A stretch of DNA of 64,000 nucleotides from Kalmusia sp. IMI 367209 (lineage: Eukaryota > Ascomycota > Dothideomycetes > Pleosporales > Didymosphaeriaceae): positions 1,860,001-1,924,000 of the forward strand of contig JAPEUQ010000006.1 in NCBI GenBank assembly GCA_027946365.1, given 5' to 3'. The notes under the pieces are model-generated. The model did no database searches and had not been told where the DNA came from. It worked only from the letters and a program-made list of their open reading frames with translations. Numbering within the stretch: position 1 is the stretch's first letter; every line of letters begins with the position of its first letter. Of this stretch, positions 33,687-45,301 are shown piece by piece. Both the position numbers and the translations under genes were made by a program.

Positions 33687-36600
33687 CTAGTACGCTCCCT
33701 TCCTCGCACTGTATTTGTCCCCATCCACAACGCCCACCTTGCCCAACCCCGTGGCTATGAAGGCGTCGGGCCCCAGCTCTAGCCCGCCCAGCTTCGTCGC
33801 CCCATCGTCCAGACCCCACACCGCCACCCCGACGTAGTTCGTGCCCGAGTAGTCCAGAATGCCCTGCGGCACGGGGAACTTTGTCTGCGGCCCGACATTG
33901 TTGACGTACTTTCCGTACTGCCAGCCGTTGACGTAGAGCAGCACGCGGTACGCATTCGCCGTGGTATTCGCAAATGTAAACGACAGCGGAATGTCCCAGC
34001 CGCCGGGCACATCGAGGTCGAACTCGGCGGCGAAGAAGCCGACGCCGGGCTTGTCGATGCCGTCGGCGACGGGGCCCGCCGAGTCGGTCCAGTCGACGCC
34101 CGAGTCGGCCAGCGCGCCGGGGAGGTGCAGGCCGTTGCGCTCGAAAAACAGGCCGCCCTCGTTGAGCGGCCCGCGGCTGAGGTCGCGGTAGTCCTCGCCG
34201 CCCAGGTTGCCCGTGATCTTCCAGGCGACGTCGTCCTTGTCGTGGCCGTCGAGGTCGTAGTCCATGATGCCGCGCGGGTTCTTGGTCGTCTCGTCGCCGA
34301 CGGTCCAGTTCTCGTCGAGGCCCTGGTTGTCGACGACGACGGTGAGGGTGTAGTCGGTGCCGTCGTCGAGGGCCGGCAGGGTGAAGGTCGAGTTGGCGAA
34401 GTCGGTGAACTTGACGCCCCGGTGCGAGCCCAGGAAGGTGTCGTCGAGCCAGACCGAGGCCCCGTATGCGGCGCCGCCCTGCGTGATGATGAAGAAGGTC
34501 TTCTCGGCGCCCGAGGCCGTGAAGGTTCCGCGGAAGAGGAGCGTGCCCGTGTGGAAGCCGTAGTCGGAGCCGTAGAGGGACGTCGGCGTGTTCAGGGGCC
34601 GGTGCGAGTTGTGCGTCTCGGCTAGGTCGGCTTTCGTCCAGGACGAGTCGTCGTAGCCATCCTTGATCTCGGGCAGCGAGTCGATGTATTTCCAGTCGAG
34701 CTTGCCGAGGTCCGGGTAGGTGAAGGCGGGCTTGGAGAAGTCGACGTTGGCGGAGACGACGCCTTCGTCCGAGGTGGTGAAGTCGAGCTCTTGGCCGTTG
34801 AAGGTGAGCTTGGAGAGGTCCGAGGGGGCGCCGCCGAGGATCTCGATGGGGGTTGTGGCGTTGACGTCGCCGGTCAGGGCGAGCGTGGAGCCGTCGACGT
34901 TGGCTGTGCGCACCAGGTAACCAGCCTTGAGGATGATGGCCTCGGAGTTGTCGTGGGGCTCTTGGTCGACGGACCAGTAGTTGTAGGCGGAGTTGCGGTC
35001 TGCATGTGTCAACTCTGCGTGATAAGGTTATGAGTGTAAGTAGCTTACCGAGCATGTAGACGTAGATGAAGTCCTTATCCACGCCGACCTTCGCGACCTT
35101 CCTCGTCCCATCGGCCTTGAAGTTGAGCAGTGTGTAGCCCTTCGTGGCAGTCGATTTCACCTCGCCCTCGAGGACATCCAGACCAGTCACGGCAAGAACA
35201 AGCTCGTGCGTTTCGCCTGGGCCGCCGTACACGACCAGAACAGTCTTGTCGTCGTACTTGTGCCAGGTGAAGATCTCAGCAGTCGAGTACACAAGGTTTG
35301 CACCGCCAATGTCATAGTCACTGACGTGGATTTTGGAGTCTCGTCCGTTCAGAGAAAGACTGGTACCGTTGTACTGCGGCACGGTAGTGTTACCGAAAGC
35401 AGATGTTTGGATGGTGAGTTTATAGCTAGTCGAGTCCAGCGTATTATACTTTGTGTGTCGAACGAAGTAGAACTTGGTATTATTATTAGTTGCATCCGTG
35501 ACGGTAATGTCCGGATTATTAGTCCACTGCGTCGTGGACAGTCGGCCGCGCTCCGCAGTCAGATAAGCAGGCGATACCTTGAAGAAGTTTGCTTGAAGTT
35601 TCTGCTCAGAGTACTTTTCTCGATTGACCTGGCGGTCTTCAGCGATGGGCGCGGCGTAGTCGTAGGAAGTGTAGCCGCCCGGGTGTCCGAGGTTACCCCA
35701 ATTAGTACCGCCGAAGGTCATGTAGATGTTGAGGATGGTCACGCCGAAGGTGTACACGTTCTTGTAGAAGACGCGCTCGAATTCTTGGTTGACGAGCTGG
35801 AGACACTTATCGAAGCCGGGTCCACCCCACGGGTCGTAGGAACCACCTTGGAACTCAATGATGGAGTCTACCTAAAATTAGTATATGAAATAAAAGGAGT
35901 ATTAGACCATAGACCTAGGGTGAGTAGTAGTAGTCCAAGTCGCTAGGAGCACATGAACAATATAGAAAAGAACTTACAAGGCGTACTAGGGCTCTGATTC
36001 AGATGCTTATCTAAATAATCAGTGACCAATTGCTCGTCTCCCCAGGTCGTAGGGTTCGAGCAATCGAAGCCAAGCGGATACCCATCATGGCCATAGATGT
36101 CGACAGCAGCAGGCTGACCGGGTGCATTGTGCCCTTGAGGCGACGCATCGTTGTTGATGAGGGGAACTACGATACCCGCGTTGCGAAGCTGGTCTTCGAC
36201 ATATCCCATGTACTCGGGATCGGGGAAGGGCGTCAATCTCGAGGAGGTGTACTCGTTCTCAGGCTGCACCAGAATGATGGGCCCGCCGTTGGTGATCTGC
36301 GCTGACGCGAGCTTCTTGCCAACGTTTGCCATGTAGCTGTATCCGTTTAGCATGTCGATCATCCTTTCGGTAATTATACCCTTACTTGTCGGTTGCATTA
36401 AGGTAATCCTTCGCGGCCGTACGGAGGATTCCCTGGACCCGCTGAATCCAGCCGGGGTAGCCACCACCGGACACCTCAGCGTTGATGTAGGGTCCCGGAC
36501 GGGCGAGGAGGTAGATGCCCGCTTCTTTGGCGGCATCGAAGAATGGCTGGAGGTCGAAAACGCCCTCCTCGCGGTACTCACCAGGTTTGCCTTCAAGGAG

Positions 36601-37108
36601 TGCCCAGTCGACATAGAATGACACGCCGTTGTAGCCGAGGGCTTTGATCTTTTGGAAAATATCGATGTGGAGATCAGGGACTGGGAGTCTATCATCGAAT
36701 TAGAGGGACTGCGTTTTACTGTGCCATGTGAAACACTAAGAGATGCATTGCCGGCTAAGTTGCCTCGGGATACAAAATACACGATAGGATTTTTCTAGAC
36801 TCTTGTCCTGCGGTCGTATTGTAGTTGGGGAAACTGAAGATACATACCTGAAAGGGTGGACTTCTCCACTGTAGAGGAAGAGCCTCTCTCCGTTGACGAA
36901 GATGGTGTCCTTGTCCCAAGTAACCTGCAAGCCATCAGTATCGTCTCCACTCTCACCAGCAAACTCGACTAACGATATCCTGCAACGCCTGTCTCTTATA
37001 CGGTCTGATTAGGTCCACGGGCGACCTATACCCCACGGCCCTCGCCCTCGCGCCCACCGCACAACAAGCCAGCGCAATTGCGCCCAGACCATTAAGAATA
37101 TACTTCAT
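33687..37108 (-). CDS. lacA: secreted GH35 beta-galactosidase
   Basis: Removes terminal non-reducing beta-D-galactose from oligosaccharides and plant polysaccharides; extracellular. Exons (minus): 37108-36974, 36924-36848, 36688-36386, 36336-35978, 35867-35049, 34999-33687; 1001 residues, matching the Aspergillus LacA length. Residues ~1-20 are a signal peptide ([15 protein letters not shown]). The catalytic barrel begins at [17 protein letters not shown]. The acid/base Glu lies in VQPENEY and the nucleophile Glu in YSIIEFQGG, the latter assembled across the fourth intron, whose acceptor at 35868 was chosen to restore PYSIIEF. Downstream are the beta-sandwich domains with [10 protein letters not shown] and NGWQYGKY. 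Several Asn-X-Thr/Ser sequons (NNNT, NTT, NGT) suit a glycoprotein. The neighbouring Zn2Cys6 gene is transcribed the same way, but no regulatory link can be shown. Confidence 0.95.
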
Positions 37109-38677
37109 CCTGACGAATCGAAACCCCTAAGCTCTGGGACGACGCACAAGAAGCAGCTCGAGACTGCGTAACCTCCCACCAGCACCCGGGCCACGGTCCC
37201 AATAAATACATTCCCCCCCAGATGCCCCATTTCCACACAACCCTACCCAGACTTTACGCCCGCTACCATTGACCCCTCCCCCTGCACCCCTAATGACAGC
37301 AGGCCTACTCACCGCCAACGCCCTCGTGATAACACCTCACGACCCACTCTGCACTAAACATGGCCTAAATTTCCCCAAACATGCTCTTCCGGCAACATAG
37401 CCGCACGCGCCAGGCACGCGGCCGCCCTCGCCGCAGGAAGGTGCCACACCCGGGGCCGACGCGCGTGCGCCAAAACGGTGGTTTCTGGGCTTTTGCCCAG
37501 CGCTGGGCCCCGCATCATACGCCAGGGCCGCTGGGCATTGCCGCCCATGGCAATTACAGCACTACTCCACTGTTTTCGTTGCGCCGGGGGAAGGTATAGG
37601 GCGGCTACAGTACGACCAACGCGTGTGCTAAGGGGGGGTCCACGGTGATGTTGCCGGGATGTGTGTGCGGACCAGGGAAGAAACGTCCAGCGACCAAGAA
37701 CTAACGGCGCGTCATCCTTGCCCGCGACATGCCCGCTTGTGATCGCAGGCTTGGATAATTAGATTAGCATCTTCTCTCTCTACTCATCACACTTGGCCGA
37801 GCGTCGCAGTCGCATGATAGGGAGGGGGAGAGGGGGCAGCGCCGAGGTCACCGGAGAAGCGCGTCGACGGGCGGGACGTCAGCGGCGTGCACGATGCGAG
37901 ACGCAAATCTGATGCGCGCAGCTGCGAGATGCGGTGATGTTGTCGGGGGCTTCCAGATCGGCGTCGTGCAAGGCGGGCGTTTGGGCGGTCGGCAGATCTG
38001 TGGGCTAGGCCTGTCTAGGCTTAGCGCGCGGCAGGGGCGTTCTGCGCGTGCTCAGCCGGCTATGCACGCGCACTCGGCGCTGGGGAGATGAGTGTCTGCC
38101 CCAGATGTCTCAGGATTGCCCCGGATTGTCTCAAAGCGAGCATCACGTATATGTCTCATTCGGCCTCGCTGCATGGCCTTTTATACGAGGATGACGAAGT
38201 TAGATTGGACCGGAGCGGAAGGTGCGAGGACGGAGCAGAGGGCCACTTTGATCTCCAGCGCCTAGCAGCCGTCACCAGATGCGGGAGTCTTCCGTGATGC
38301 TTTGAGATGCGCCCAAAAGGGCTAGAGGCCTGCATTACCTCCTTCTGCATTGCACGTCCTGGGGTAGCACATGGCATAAAGCACCAGAGCGTGCTTGCAA
38401 TCATTCTGAAAACTATTGTACTAATATATTCACAGTACCTGCATGTGCGTGGAGAGCATTATACATAACCCGAAAGTGGCCGTTGCAGATCGTGGGTCGC
38501 AAATCACGCAAAGTCGCTCACACAGCCGCCGCCCGTCCTCGTAGCATAGAACAGAAAGGGAAAAACCAAACGACTCCAGGACGAGAAAAGGCATGGGCAA
38601 AATGGATTAGAGATATGCTAATACATGTCCATCGGGCATCAAGGAAAGCACAGCGCAGCATGGTACATGGAGCTACC
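37109..38677. promoter_or_regulatory. promoter region of the GH35 gene and 3' flank of the Zn2Cys6 gene
   Basis: About 1.6 kb with no supportable gene. The part next to 37109 is C-rich and contains CCCC runs consistent with fungal promoters. The middle (37600-38100) is G-rich on the plus strand. I could not place a confident regulator site. Confidence 0.45.
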
Positions 38678-41602
38678 TCATGTCGGCGCGTCTGTGAGAA
38701 GCGGCTGGTGGCTCTGGTGTCCCGGGTAGTAACCATGCCCCGTCGATGGCGGCGGCGGCGGCGGGCCAAGATAGGGGGCATCGACGATGTTCAGAAAGGG
38801 ACTGTCGTAGGCATCCCCGAGAAAGCGTGCCACGCTGGCTGTCATCGGCGTATTCCAATCCCAATTGGTGCATCCTTCCCAGAGACCATGAATACCTGAC
38901 GCTGGCGGATAGGAGGTAGGTGGGTGAGGCATGTACTCTGTGGCTTGCTCTTCGCTGGTCGTCGCTGGGTTACTCAGCATGGGTCGCACGAATTGTTGTC
39001 CGTGGTTCACTTGTTGTCCGTGGTTTACTTGTTGTCCGGGGTTCACTTGTTGTCCAGGGTTCACTTGTTGTCCGTGGTTCACTTGTTGTCTGGGGTTGAG
39101 CGTTGCTGCGAAGCCATGGGGAAGACCGAAAGAGGGAGTGGGAGATGGTTGGAGTGGTTTTTGTGGAGGCGATGTGTAGTTGGATTTGGAGGTCGTTTGG
39201 TGATTGTTGATGGAAGTGAAGTTGGAAGAGGTCGTTGGCTGATGCGAAGTGTAGGAAGTCGATTCTGGAGTTCTTTCCATGGTACTTCTATCCTCACTTT
39301 TCACAACACTAGACGTGTAACTGACGCTTGACCGATCGGGTTGTGTAAGTGTGCTCAATACTGGGCTCAAATATGGGTCTGGATCCTTTGCGCTGTGGAC
39401 AGAAAAACCAAACTCCTTGAGTATGCGCTCGTAACGCTCGTATTGGCCAAGACTCTCACGAGGGCCCTCGTTGGAGTCAGAGCTTGCGGGTGAGCTGCCC
39501 TTGTCCTTCTTGCGACCTTCCTGTACCGTCCGAAGCTCTGAGAAGAGAGTCCAGATGGTACCGCACCAAGGGCGCGCCAAGGTCACCCGTGTTTGAAATT
39601 GCTCCAAGACTGAATATCCCTTGCAAAGGGTGTGCATGACATTCGGATCGGGACGGCATTTGCCATGGCTAGGTTTTCCATTGGCCAGGAAGCCTTTGTG
39701 ATCCATGTTGGGATAAAAGGTGCACCACATTACTTATGTCATGTCAGTGTTTGCTCTTATAAATAAAATCCCGACTTACTCGTGTAAACGGCAGTATACA
39801 TGACAAATGCCGTAAAGGCTGTTTCGATCGGCACTCTACGCTCTTTGCAAGTCCACATCAGCTCAAGATAATCTGCTGTGGCCTTGAAGCATTTGCTTGC
39901 ACTATCCTTCCAGAATCCAGGAGGAGCGGATCGGAGTTTGTCTAGATTGGGCCCATCGATTGGTCCTTCGGGTTCTGAGTTCGGATCAGGGAGATATGGC
40001 AGCCACTCTCGCTGCAATGCAATTTCGCACTGAGTAAAGACTGAATGTAGGAGGACATATGCTGTCAAAGAAGAAGATCGACGGTTGACGTGCACGCCTA
40101 TCCGGCTAGAATGCAAAATCAGCTGACTTGGGAGCTTGTGGACCATCTGTATCAGCCTTTCATTGAGCTTGTAGTAGTTCATATCATCTTCCTCTCCCCT
40201 GTCCCACGGGACTGTCTTTTCGTTTCTAGAGAAATTAGCGGTTATAAAGGGAGTCGGTCACTTGAACGAACGAACCTCCGAGTCCGGGTGCACGCCCAGT
40301 GCATGATGTCTCCATACAGATCCAGACTCTTGATGAACCAGACCAAAGGTTCTTGGTGTTCTTCATCTTCCCACTTGTAGAGGTCTGCTTCTTTCGAAGT
40401 GGACCGAGCATGCTTCTCTTTTCGAGCCTTGAACTCCTCCCGAGTTTCCCGCAACTTCCGCGTCCTAATCCTCGATCCGAAACTGAAGGCATCATCACTG
40501 CAAGGTAGCTGGACTAGTGTCTCCTCGATGTGAATCCTACGGGGTTTGTAACTACCGCTGCTTAAGTATTGATCCATGATGAAACAGCTCCAGAAAGTAC
40601 GCCGTTTGATCTCATCTGCAATCCAACGCTCTTCTGCTGTCAGCACAGGACCAGAAGGCTCCTTGACGATGGGCAACCGTGGAATCTTGACTGGCTGTTC
40701 GTCGAGGTCGTCTTCGTAATGACAGCCAAGCTGCTGCATGCAACTGATAGCAATACCAATCGTGAAAAACCCCTTGGAACCCTGCAAATCACCGTGTGCA
40801 CGAAGGCCGAGCCTACAGCTACAGATTAACACGCACACGGTATGGCCATGTAGGGTGGGTGAGGGGCTTACATGAGTAGACACTGCGTGATCTCTATAGT
40901 AGGTTTCTCATACGCAAGCGTCTTTTGAACCATAGCCTCGGCAGCCTCGGCATATCTTCGAGAGGCTTGACGTGGATTGTTAGTATTTTGACGGCCTTGG
41001 GATAGTTTGTGCAGAAATTTATCGTGGTAAGGCACTGTAAGGGATAGGAAAGCGAGGATAAGCGGGCCATGAGATTCAGATAGGGACTGTATGTTGGTCT
41101 GCTCCAGTTTTGGAATAAAGGTGGGTTCATGCAGGAATGGAAGATCGGTAGCATGGTGCTGTTTGAAAATGGCGAACAGCTCCCCCCACACGTCTGGGTA
41201 GAACAGCTCGGGGTTGAATATGTCGGCGTCTGCTAGGGGGGGTGCCTTGGACGAGCTAACAGGAGCTGTTCTCTTGCGTTTCCTGGAGGCCTCTCCGGAT
41301 CGATCGACCGGGGCATCGTGCGCAGAGACGCTTGGGCGTCGCACGGCACTGGCACCACCGCTGCTGGGCGGATACGCGCACTCCCTGTTGGCTTTGCGAC
41401 AGTTCTCGCAAGACGTATTGACGCCGTTGTTGCTGCAGCGTACCTTGCTGCGGCGACACGGAAAGCACGCGACGGATGAGCGCGAGCGAGGGGGTCCATC
41501 ATTAGCTCGCCGCGTAGGGTCAGCATGGCCATTGGGGTAAGGGGCAGAGTGCGGCGTCGACAGAGGCGACGTCTGCGCCGTCGATGGGGAAGTGGTCTGC
41601 AT
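38678..41602 (-). CDS. Zn(II)2Cys6 transcription factor
   Basis: Nuclear DNA-binding regulator of 922 residues. Exons (minus): 41602-40872, 40812-40276, 40225-39780, 39732-38678; introns are 47-59 bp. The binuclear zinc cluster is at residues 46-75 with spacing C-x2-C-x6-C-x8-C-x2-C-x6-C (CFPC, C, then CENC, C), followed by a basic linker containing SRKRKR. The fungal-specific regulatory domain covers ~130-560, with FKQHHATDLPFLHEP, the RRTFWSCFIMDQYLS helix and VMYTAVYT. The C-terminus is disordered and carries six QQVN(H/P)G-type repeats. A gene-specific target cannot be inferred. A close neighbour on the same strand is the GH35 gene, so control of galactoside use is possible but unproven. 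Confidence 0.92.
38993..39100 (-). repeat. six-unit 18-bp minisatellite in the Zn2Cys6 gene
   Basis: Six tandem 18-bp units (ttgttgtccgtggttcac type) encode the hexapeptide repeat with Gln-Gln-Val-Asn-(His/Pro)-Gly. Units differ mainly at one codon that switches His and Pro. It lies in the disordered, probably activating C-terminus. Confidence 0.9.
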
Positions 41603-42791
41603 GGTTGGCGATGGGCTGCTGCGGTGAGATGGGTTGAGCTAATAGCAGTGTACTGGCACTGTGCAAGGGCGGCGGCGACGCCGCCGTGGGGGGTGAAAGA
41701 AGGAGCGATGAGAGTTGATGCTCGCGGCAGTCCTGCGATGCAGCAGCCGTGATGTGATGGGGTGGTGTCGCGGTCCAGTGGTGGTCGGCGGCGGCGGCAG
41801 TGGAGCACGGGGCCGACGGCGAGGGGCGCGCGCCGCGGGAAGACGGTGTGGCCAGGACAGGTCGCTGTGGGAGGGGTGAGCGGCCGGGTTGAAGAGAGTG
41901 CAGAGCGTGCAGAGCAGGGGCGAGCTATGCCAGGCTGTGTAGCATACGACCAGCCGCGCTGTGCTGTGGCAGCGGGTTCGTGTCGTGGAGAAAGACTCTC
42001 GGGAAACATGGACAGCTGCAAGCTCAAATACAGCCGCGAGGGCGAGCCGAGGAGGCGTTCTCGGAATCACGGTGCGGGCAGGCAGTCCAGCAGCGCACAA
42101 CGCGCTAATCAGCTTGGAGCTGCAGCACGTCGACCGCTCGCTGCGCCGGAGCCTGGCAAAGAGTCGTCACGCCTAGAGCTGCTCTCTGCGTCGCTCGGCC
42201 AGCCGCGTCTAGCCCGCACGCGCGCGCGCGCGCCCTTCACCGACCGCGACCGCGAGCCAGCGCCTCTCGCACATGTTCGTCGTGTTGTGCGCAGCCGTGC
42301 CTCATTCACCACACGGCGCACCCACCCCCGTCCCCTTTGCTGCGCATCACACGGCGCTTGGCTCGTGTCGTGCTAGCGCCCCCAGCAGCCGGCCCGTTCG
42401 GCTTGTCCATGCCCGATGCCCAGGCAAAGCTGGCACCAAAAAGCTGCCTGGCTCGCACATCACTGGCAAACCCGCCTGGAATGCATTTTTGATGGCTCGA
42501 CACTCTCGCCGTTATTGCGCCATGCACGTCGCGCGACCGATTCGCACACCTGCAGCACACCTGCAGCGCCACCGCGACACTGAGAACATCTCTCCGCTGC
42601 AAGTCCAGCGTCCAAGCAGCGACAGCTCATCGGTAAATGGCAGCGCCCACGGCTCGGCTGCGCTACCGCAGGACGCCTTCTTCCGGGCTGCTCAACGGTC
42701 CAATAGTCCGCGCCGCCGCCGTGCGCGGCCTCGTCCCAATGCACCCATGCAGCATGCCTTCTGAACCCCGCCCCACGTCGGACGTCGTCCT

Positions 42792-42808
42792 GGGGGGGGG
42801 GGGGGGGG
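42792..42808 (+). repeat. poly-G homopolymer, 17 bp
   Basis: An uninterrupted run of 17 guanines in intergenic DNA. Such runs are prone to length error in sequencing and to G-quadruplex formation. Confidence 0.9.
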
Positions 42809-44033
42809 TCTGCACAACGTGGGCGGCCAGAGTGGGCGTCCAGAGAAGCATCGGCACAGTCACGTTTTCTTCCGTGGGTCCCTGTCGTGACTTGTGAGGT
42901 TGCGTGCCACGCTCAGCACTTCGGATGCCCATGCGACGGCCAGTCGGTTGCTGCGCAGCGCTTTTACTTGCTCGCGAAGAGACAACCCGGCCTTCTTCCC
43001 ACACGGGGCTGCATCGAGATCGAGATGGAGTGGTTGCGACGGGTGCAGGCGCCCGCCTGTTCCCTTCTTGCAGCCAGGGTCATGGATCGATCTATCACAA
43101 GCAGTGCTTCTGCTATCACCCAGGGCTGCCAACGCCTTTGCCCAACCTGCAAGCCCTCACATCCGACCAATCAATCACCGGTTACCACCATCGTCAGCGA
43201 GGACGACTCTCACCCCATACGTACTATGCCTGGCGCTGTACTCCGTGGGGCCTCGTCGGTGATTGGCTCAGATCAGTCGCTGCGTGAGGATCTGCGTCCG
43301 AGTTGCTGTTGACATGTTGACTTGCACCACAGACTGACACCTTCTGGGATAGTCGGGTGCGCGGCCATGATTGGTGGAGGCGGCAACCCACGAGGCTCAC
43401 CAACCCGAAGCAGACGGAGATGGCATCCCTCAGCAATGCGACTTCGCCAAGCCGACTCATCGTCGTACCTGCCCCACACGCTCAGTCGGTGGCACGACAG
43501 AGCCTCGACCGTCAGTGTCACTCGACTAAAGCTTATCATAGATGTCATCGACCAGGATTTTGACTTTCACGAGAACAGCTTCGGAACCCTACGCCGGCCG
43601 TGTCCAGTGTGACTTCTAAGCGTTGGCTCGTTTCACTTTAGAAGGTGACTTGTTCTCGTGTCACATTGGGAACTTGTAGCGGCAGCCTTGGACAATCCAA
43701 CGTAGTAACTTTCGACGATTTGACCCTTTTTGTCCGAAGTTCGTCCGCTTTTCTTGCCAGCCATCGAAAGAGTATAGCATAGGTGAGATAGGAAATGTTC
43801 GTAGAGGGACTAACGTTGCTACTGCATCAGATGGATTGCTAAGCAGCTGTTCACTCCCCGCTTTCCTACCATCCCCTACGGGAAGCCGAACTTGTGCTCC
43901 AATTGGCCTTTTCAGCTACGGGTGCTATTCATTCGGGCAAAAAGACGATATGCCATGACATAATTGTGTAGGATTTCGTTTCGGCCCTATTCTGCCTTTC
44001 ATGAGTCTGCCAAGTTGCGTGATCAAGTAGAGA

Positions 44034-44041
44034 TATATATA
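44034..44041 (+). promoter_or_regulatory. TATA-like element of the SDR gene
   Basis: TATATATA about 205 bp upstream of the ATG at 44246, followed by a pyrimidine-rich leader. Plausible core promoter, by position only. Confidence 0.35.
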
Positions 44042-44245
44042 CTTTGCATCTTCCCCCTTCTAACCATATCATAGACCATATACCTCCACAACCGTATCGA
44101 AAAGAACCAATTCGCGTATGATACTAAGACAAGAAATCGAAGGACTTGTGTGCGGGGGTTTTTTTTTTCATTAGATCATCCCAGGATACACAACATACAC
44201 AGAGACCGTCTCCAAACATTTGTCCTGTGATTGTACAACACCGCA

Positions 44246-45301
44246 ATGAAGATCTTCGCAACGGGCGTCACAGGCTACGTGGGCGGCGATGCCCTCCATG
44301 TCATTCTCCAAGCTCATCCCGACTGGCAGTACTCGTTCCTTGTTCGCGATCGTGCCCGCATGGCTTCAGCCACCGACAAATACGCCTCCATCCGTGTCGT
44401 TGAGGGTGACCTCAGCAATCTCGAGCTCCTCAGGACCGAGGCTGCAGCCGCCGACATCGTCATGCACTTCGCCAGCGCCGACGATGCACCCGCTGTCCGC
44501 GCCATCTTAGAAGGCCTCGGCTCCAACTCGCAAACACGCTTCTTCATCCATACCAGCGGAACCGCCAACCTGCTGTATTACGATATGCTTAGCGGGAGCG
44601 TGGGAAACAAAGGAGCCAAAGTCTACGACGACATCGAGGACATCAAAACCATTACCTCTTGGCCGGACGCCGTGTTCCACAGGCCCGTAGATAAGATCGT
44701 GCTCGAAGCCGGAGCGAAGCATCCCAACATCCAAACCGCCGTCGTATGTCCGCCTGCCATCCTCGGCGTGGGCCGCGGCCCGGGCAACAAGCGCACGATA
44801 CAGGTGCCCTTGCTGATCGAGCTGAGCAGAAGGCGCGGCAAGGCCTTCCAGATCGAGAAGGGGGAGGCCGCCTGGAGCTTCATCCACATATACGATCTGT
44901 CCGACGTCTTCTTGAGGCTCGCCGACGCCGCGGCAGCGGGCGGTGCGAACGCGGATTGGGGCTCAGAAGCGTATTACTTCACCGAGAGTGGTGATTTGGA
45001 GTGGGGTGCCGTGGGCAGGAGCGTCGCGAAGGCCTTGTACGAGGCCAAGGCATTGCCTACGGATGAGGTGGACGTGTTGACCGCGGAGGAGGCGACGCAG
45101 CTTCATCCTTTGATCGTGGGTTCTGCGGGGATGAACTCGAGGTCGAGGGCGAGCAGAGCGAGGAAGGTGCTTGGGTGGGAGCCCAAGGTGGTGGACTTTG
45201 AGGAGAGCTTGAAGGAGGGAGTGGCCCAGGAGTTGGAGGCGGCGCAGACGAGGTTGGAGGAGATGGAGCAGGGGCATATGCCGGCGCCAGCGAAGGCGTA
45301 G
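44246..45301 (+). CDS. NAD(P)-dependent epimerase/dehydratase-like atypical SDR
   Basis: Intronless, 351 residues; the ATG at 44246 was chosen because the earlier in-frame start is a TTG codon. The N-terminus is a Rossmann nucleotide-binding motif (FATGVTGYVGGDAL, pattern GxxGxxG), followed by FLVRDRAR and a typical RVVEGDLSN acidic-loop segment. Further hallmarks are HFASADD and FFIHTSGTANL at the active-site strand, and AVVCPPAILGVG. The classical YxxxK pair is not present in its expected place (FHRPVDKIV), so it belongs with atypical or NmrA/epimerase-like SDRs and may be a reductase of an unknown substrate or a redox sensor. Cytosolic, no targeting signal. The C-terminal helix is Glu/Gln-rich. 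Confidence 0.85.
   Translation: MKIFATGVTGYVGGDALHVILQAHPDWQYSFLVRDRARMASATDKYASIRVVEGDLSNLELLRTEAAAADIVMHFASADDAPAVRAILEGLGSNSQTRFFIHTSGTANLLYYDMLSGSVGNKGAKVYDDIEDIKTITSWPDAVFHRPVDKIVLEAGAKHPNIQTAVVCPPAILGVGRGPGNKRTIQVPLLIELSRRRGKAFQIEKGEAAWSFIHIYDLSDVFLRLADAAAAGGANADWGSEAYYFTESGDLEWGAVGRSVAKALYEAKALPTDEVDVLTAEEATQLHPLIVGSAGMNSRSRASRARKVLGWEPKVVDFEESLKEGVAQELEAAQTRLEEMEQGHMPAPAKA

Larger units (their letters stand above)
41603..44245. promoter_or_regulatory. large divergent intergenic region with 17-G run
   Basis: About 2.6 kb between two divergent genes (Zn2Cys6 and the SDR). The 41600-43300 part is GC-rich with CG alternations (for example near 42215) and is open in several frames on both strands, none of which resembles a protein. 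It probably contains a long promoter and leader for the transcription factor. A homopolymer of 17 G is at 42792-42808. Confidence 0.5.

Noticed and set aside
33664..35757. Long 697-codon frame over the GH35 gene
   Set aside because: Its distal two thirds are an Arg/Leu/Pro-rich shadow created by reading through the intron at 35000-35048; the true frame switches at that intron.
36364..36385. A 22-bp intron in the GH35 gene
   Set aside because: Too short for splicing. A downstream acceptor at 36337 gives a 49-bp intron and restores the conserved ATDNYM sequence.
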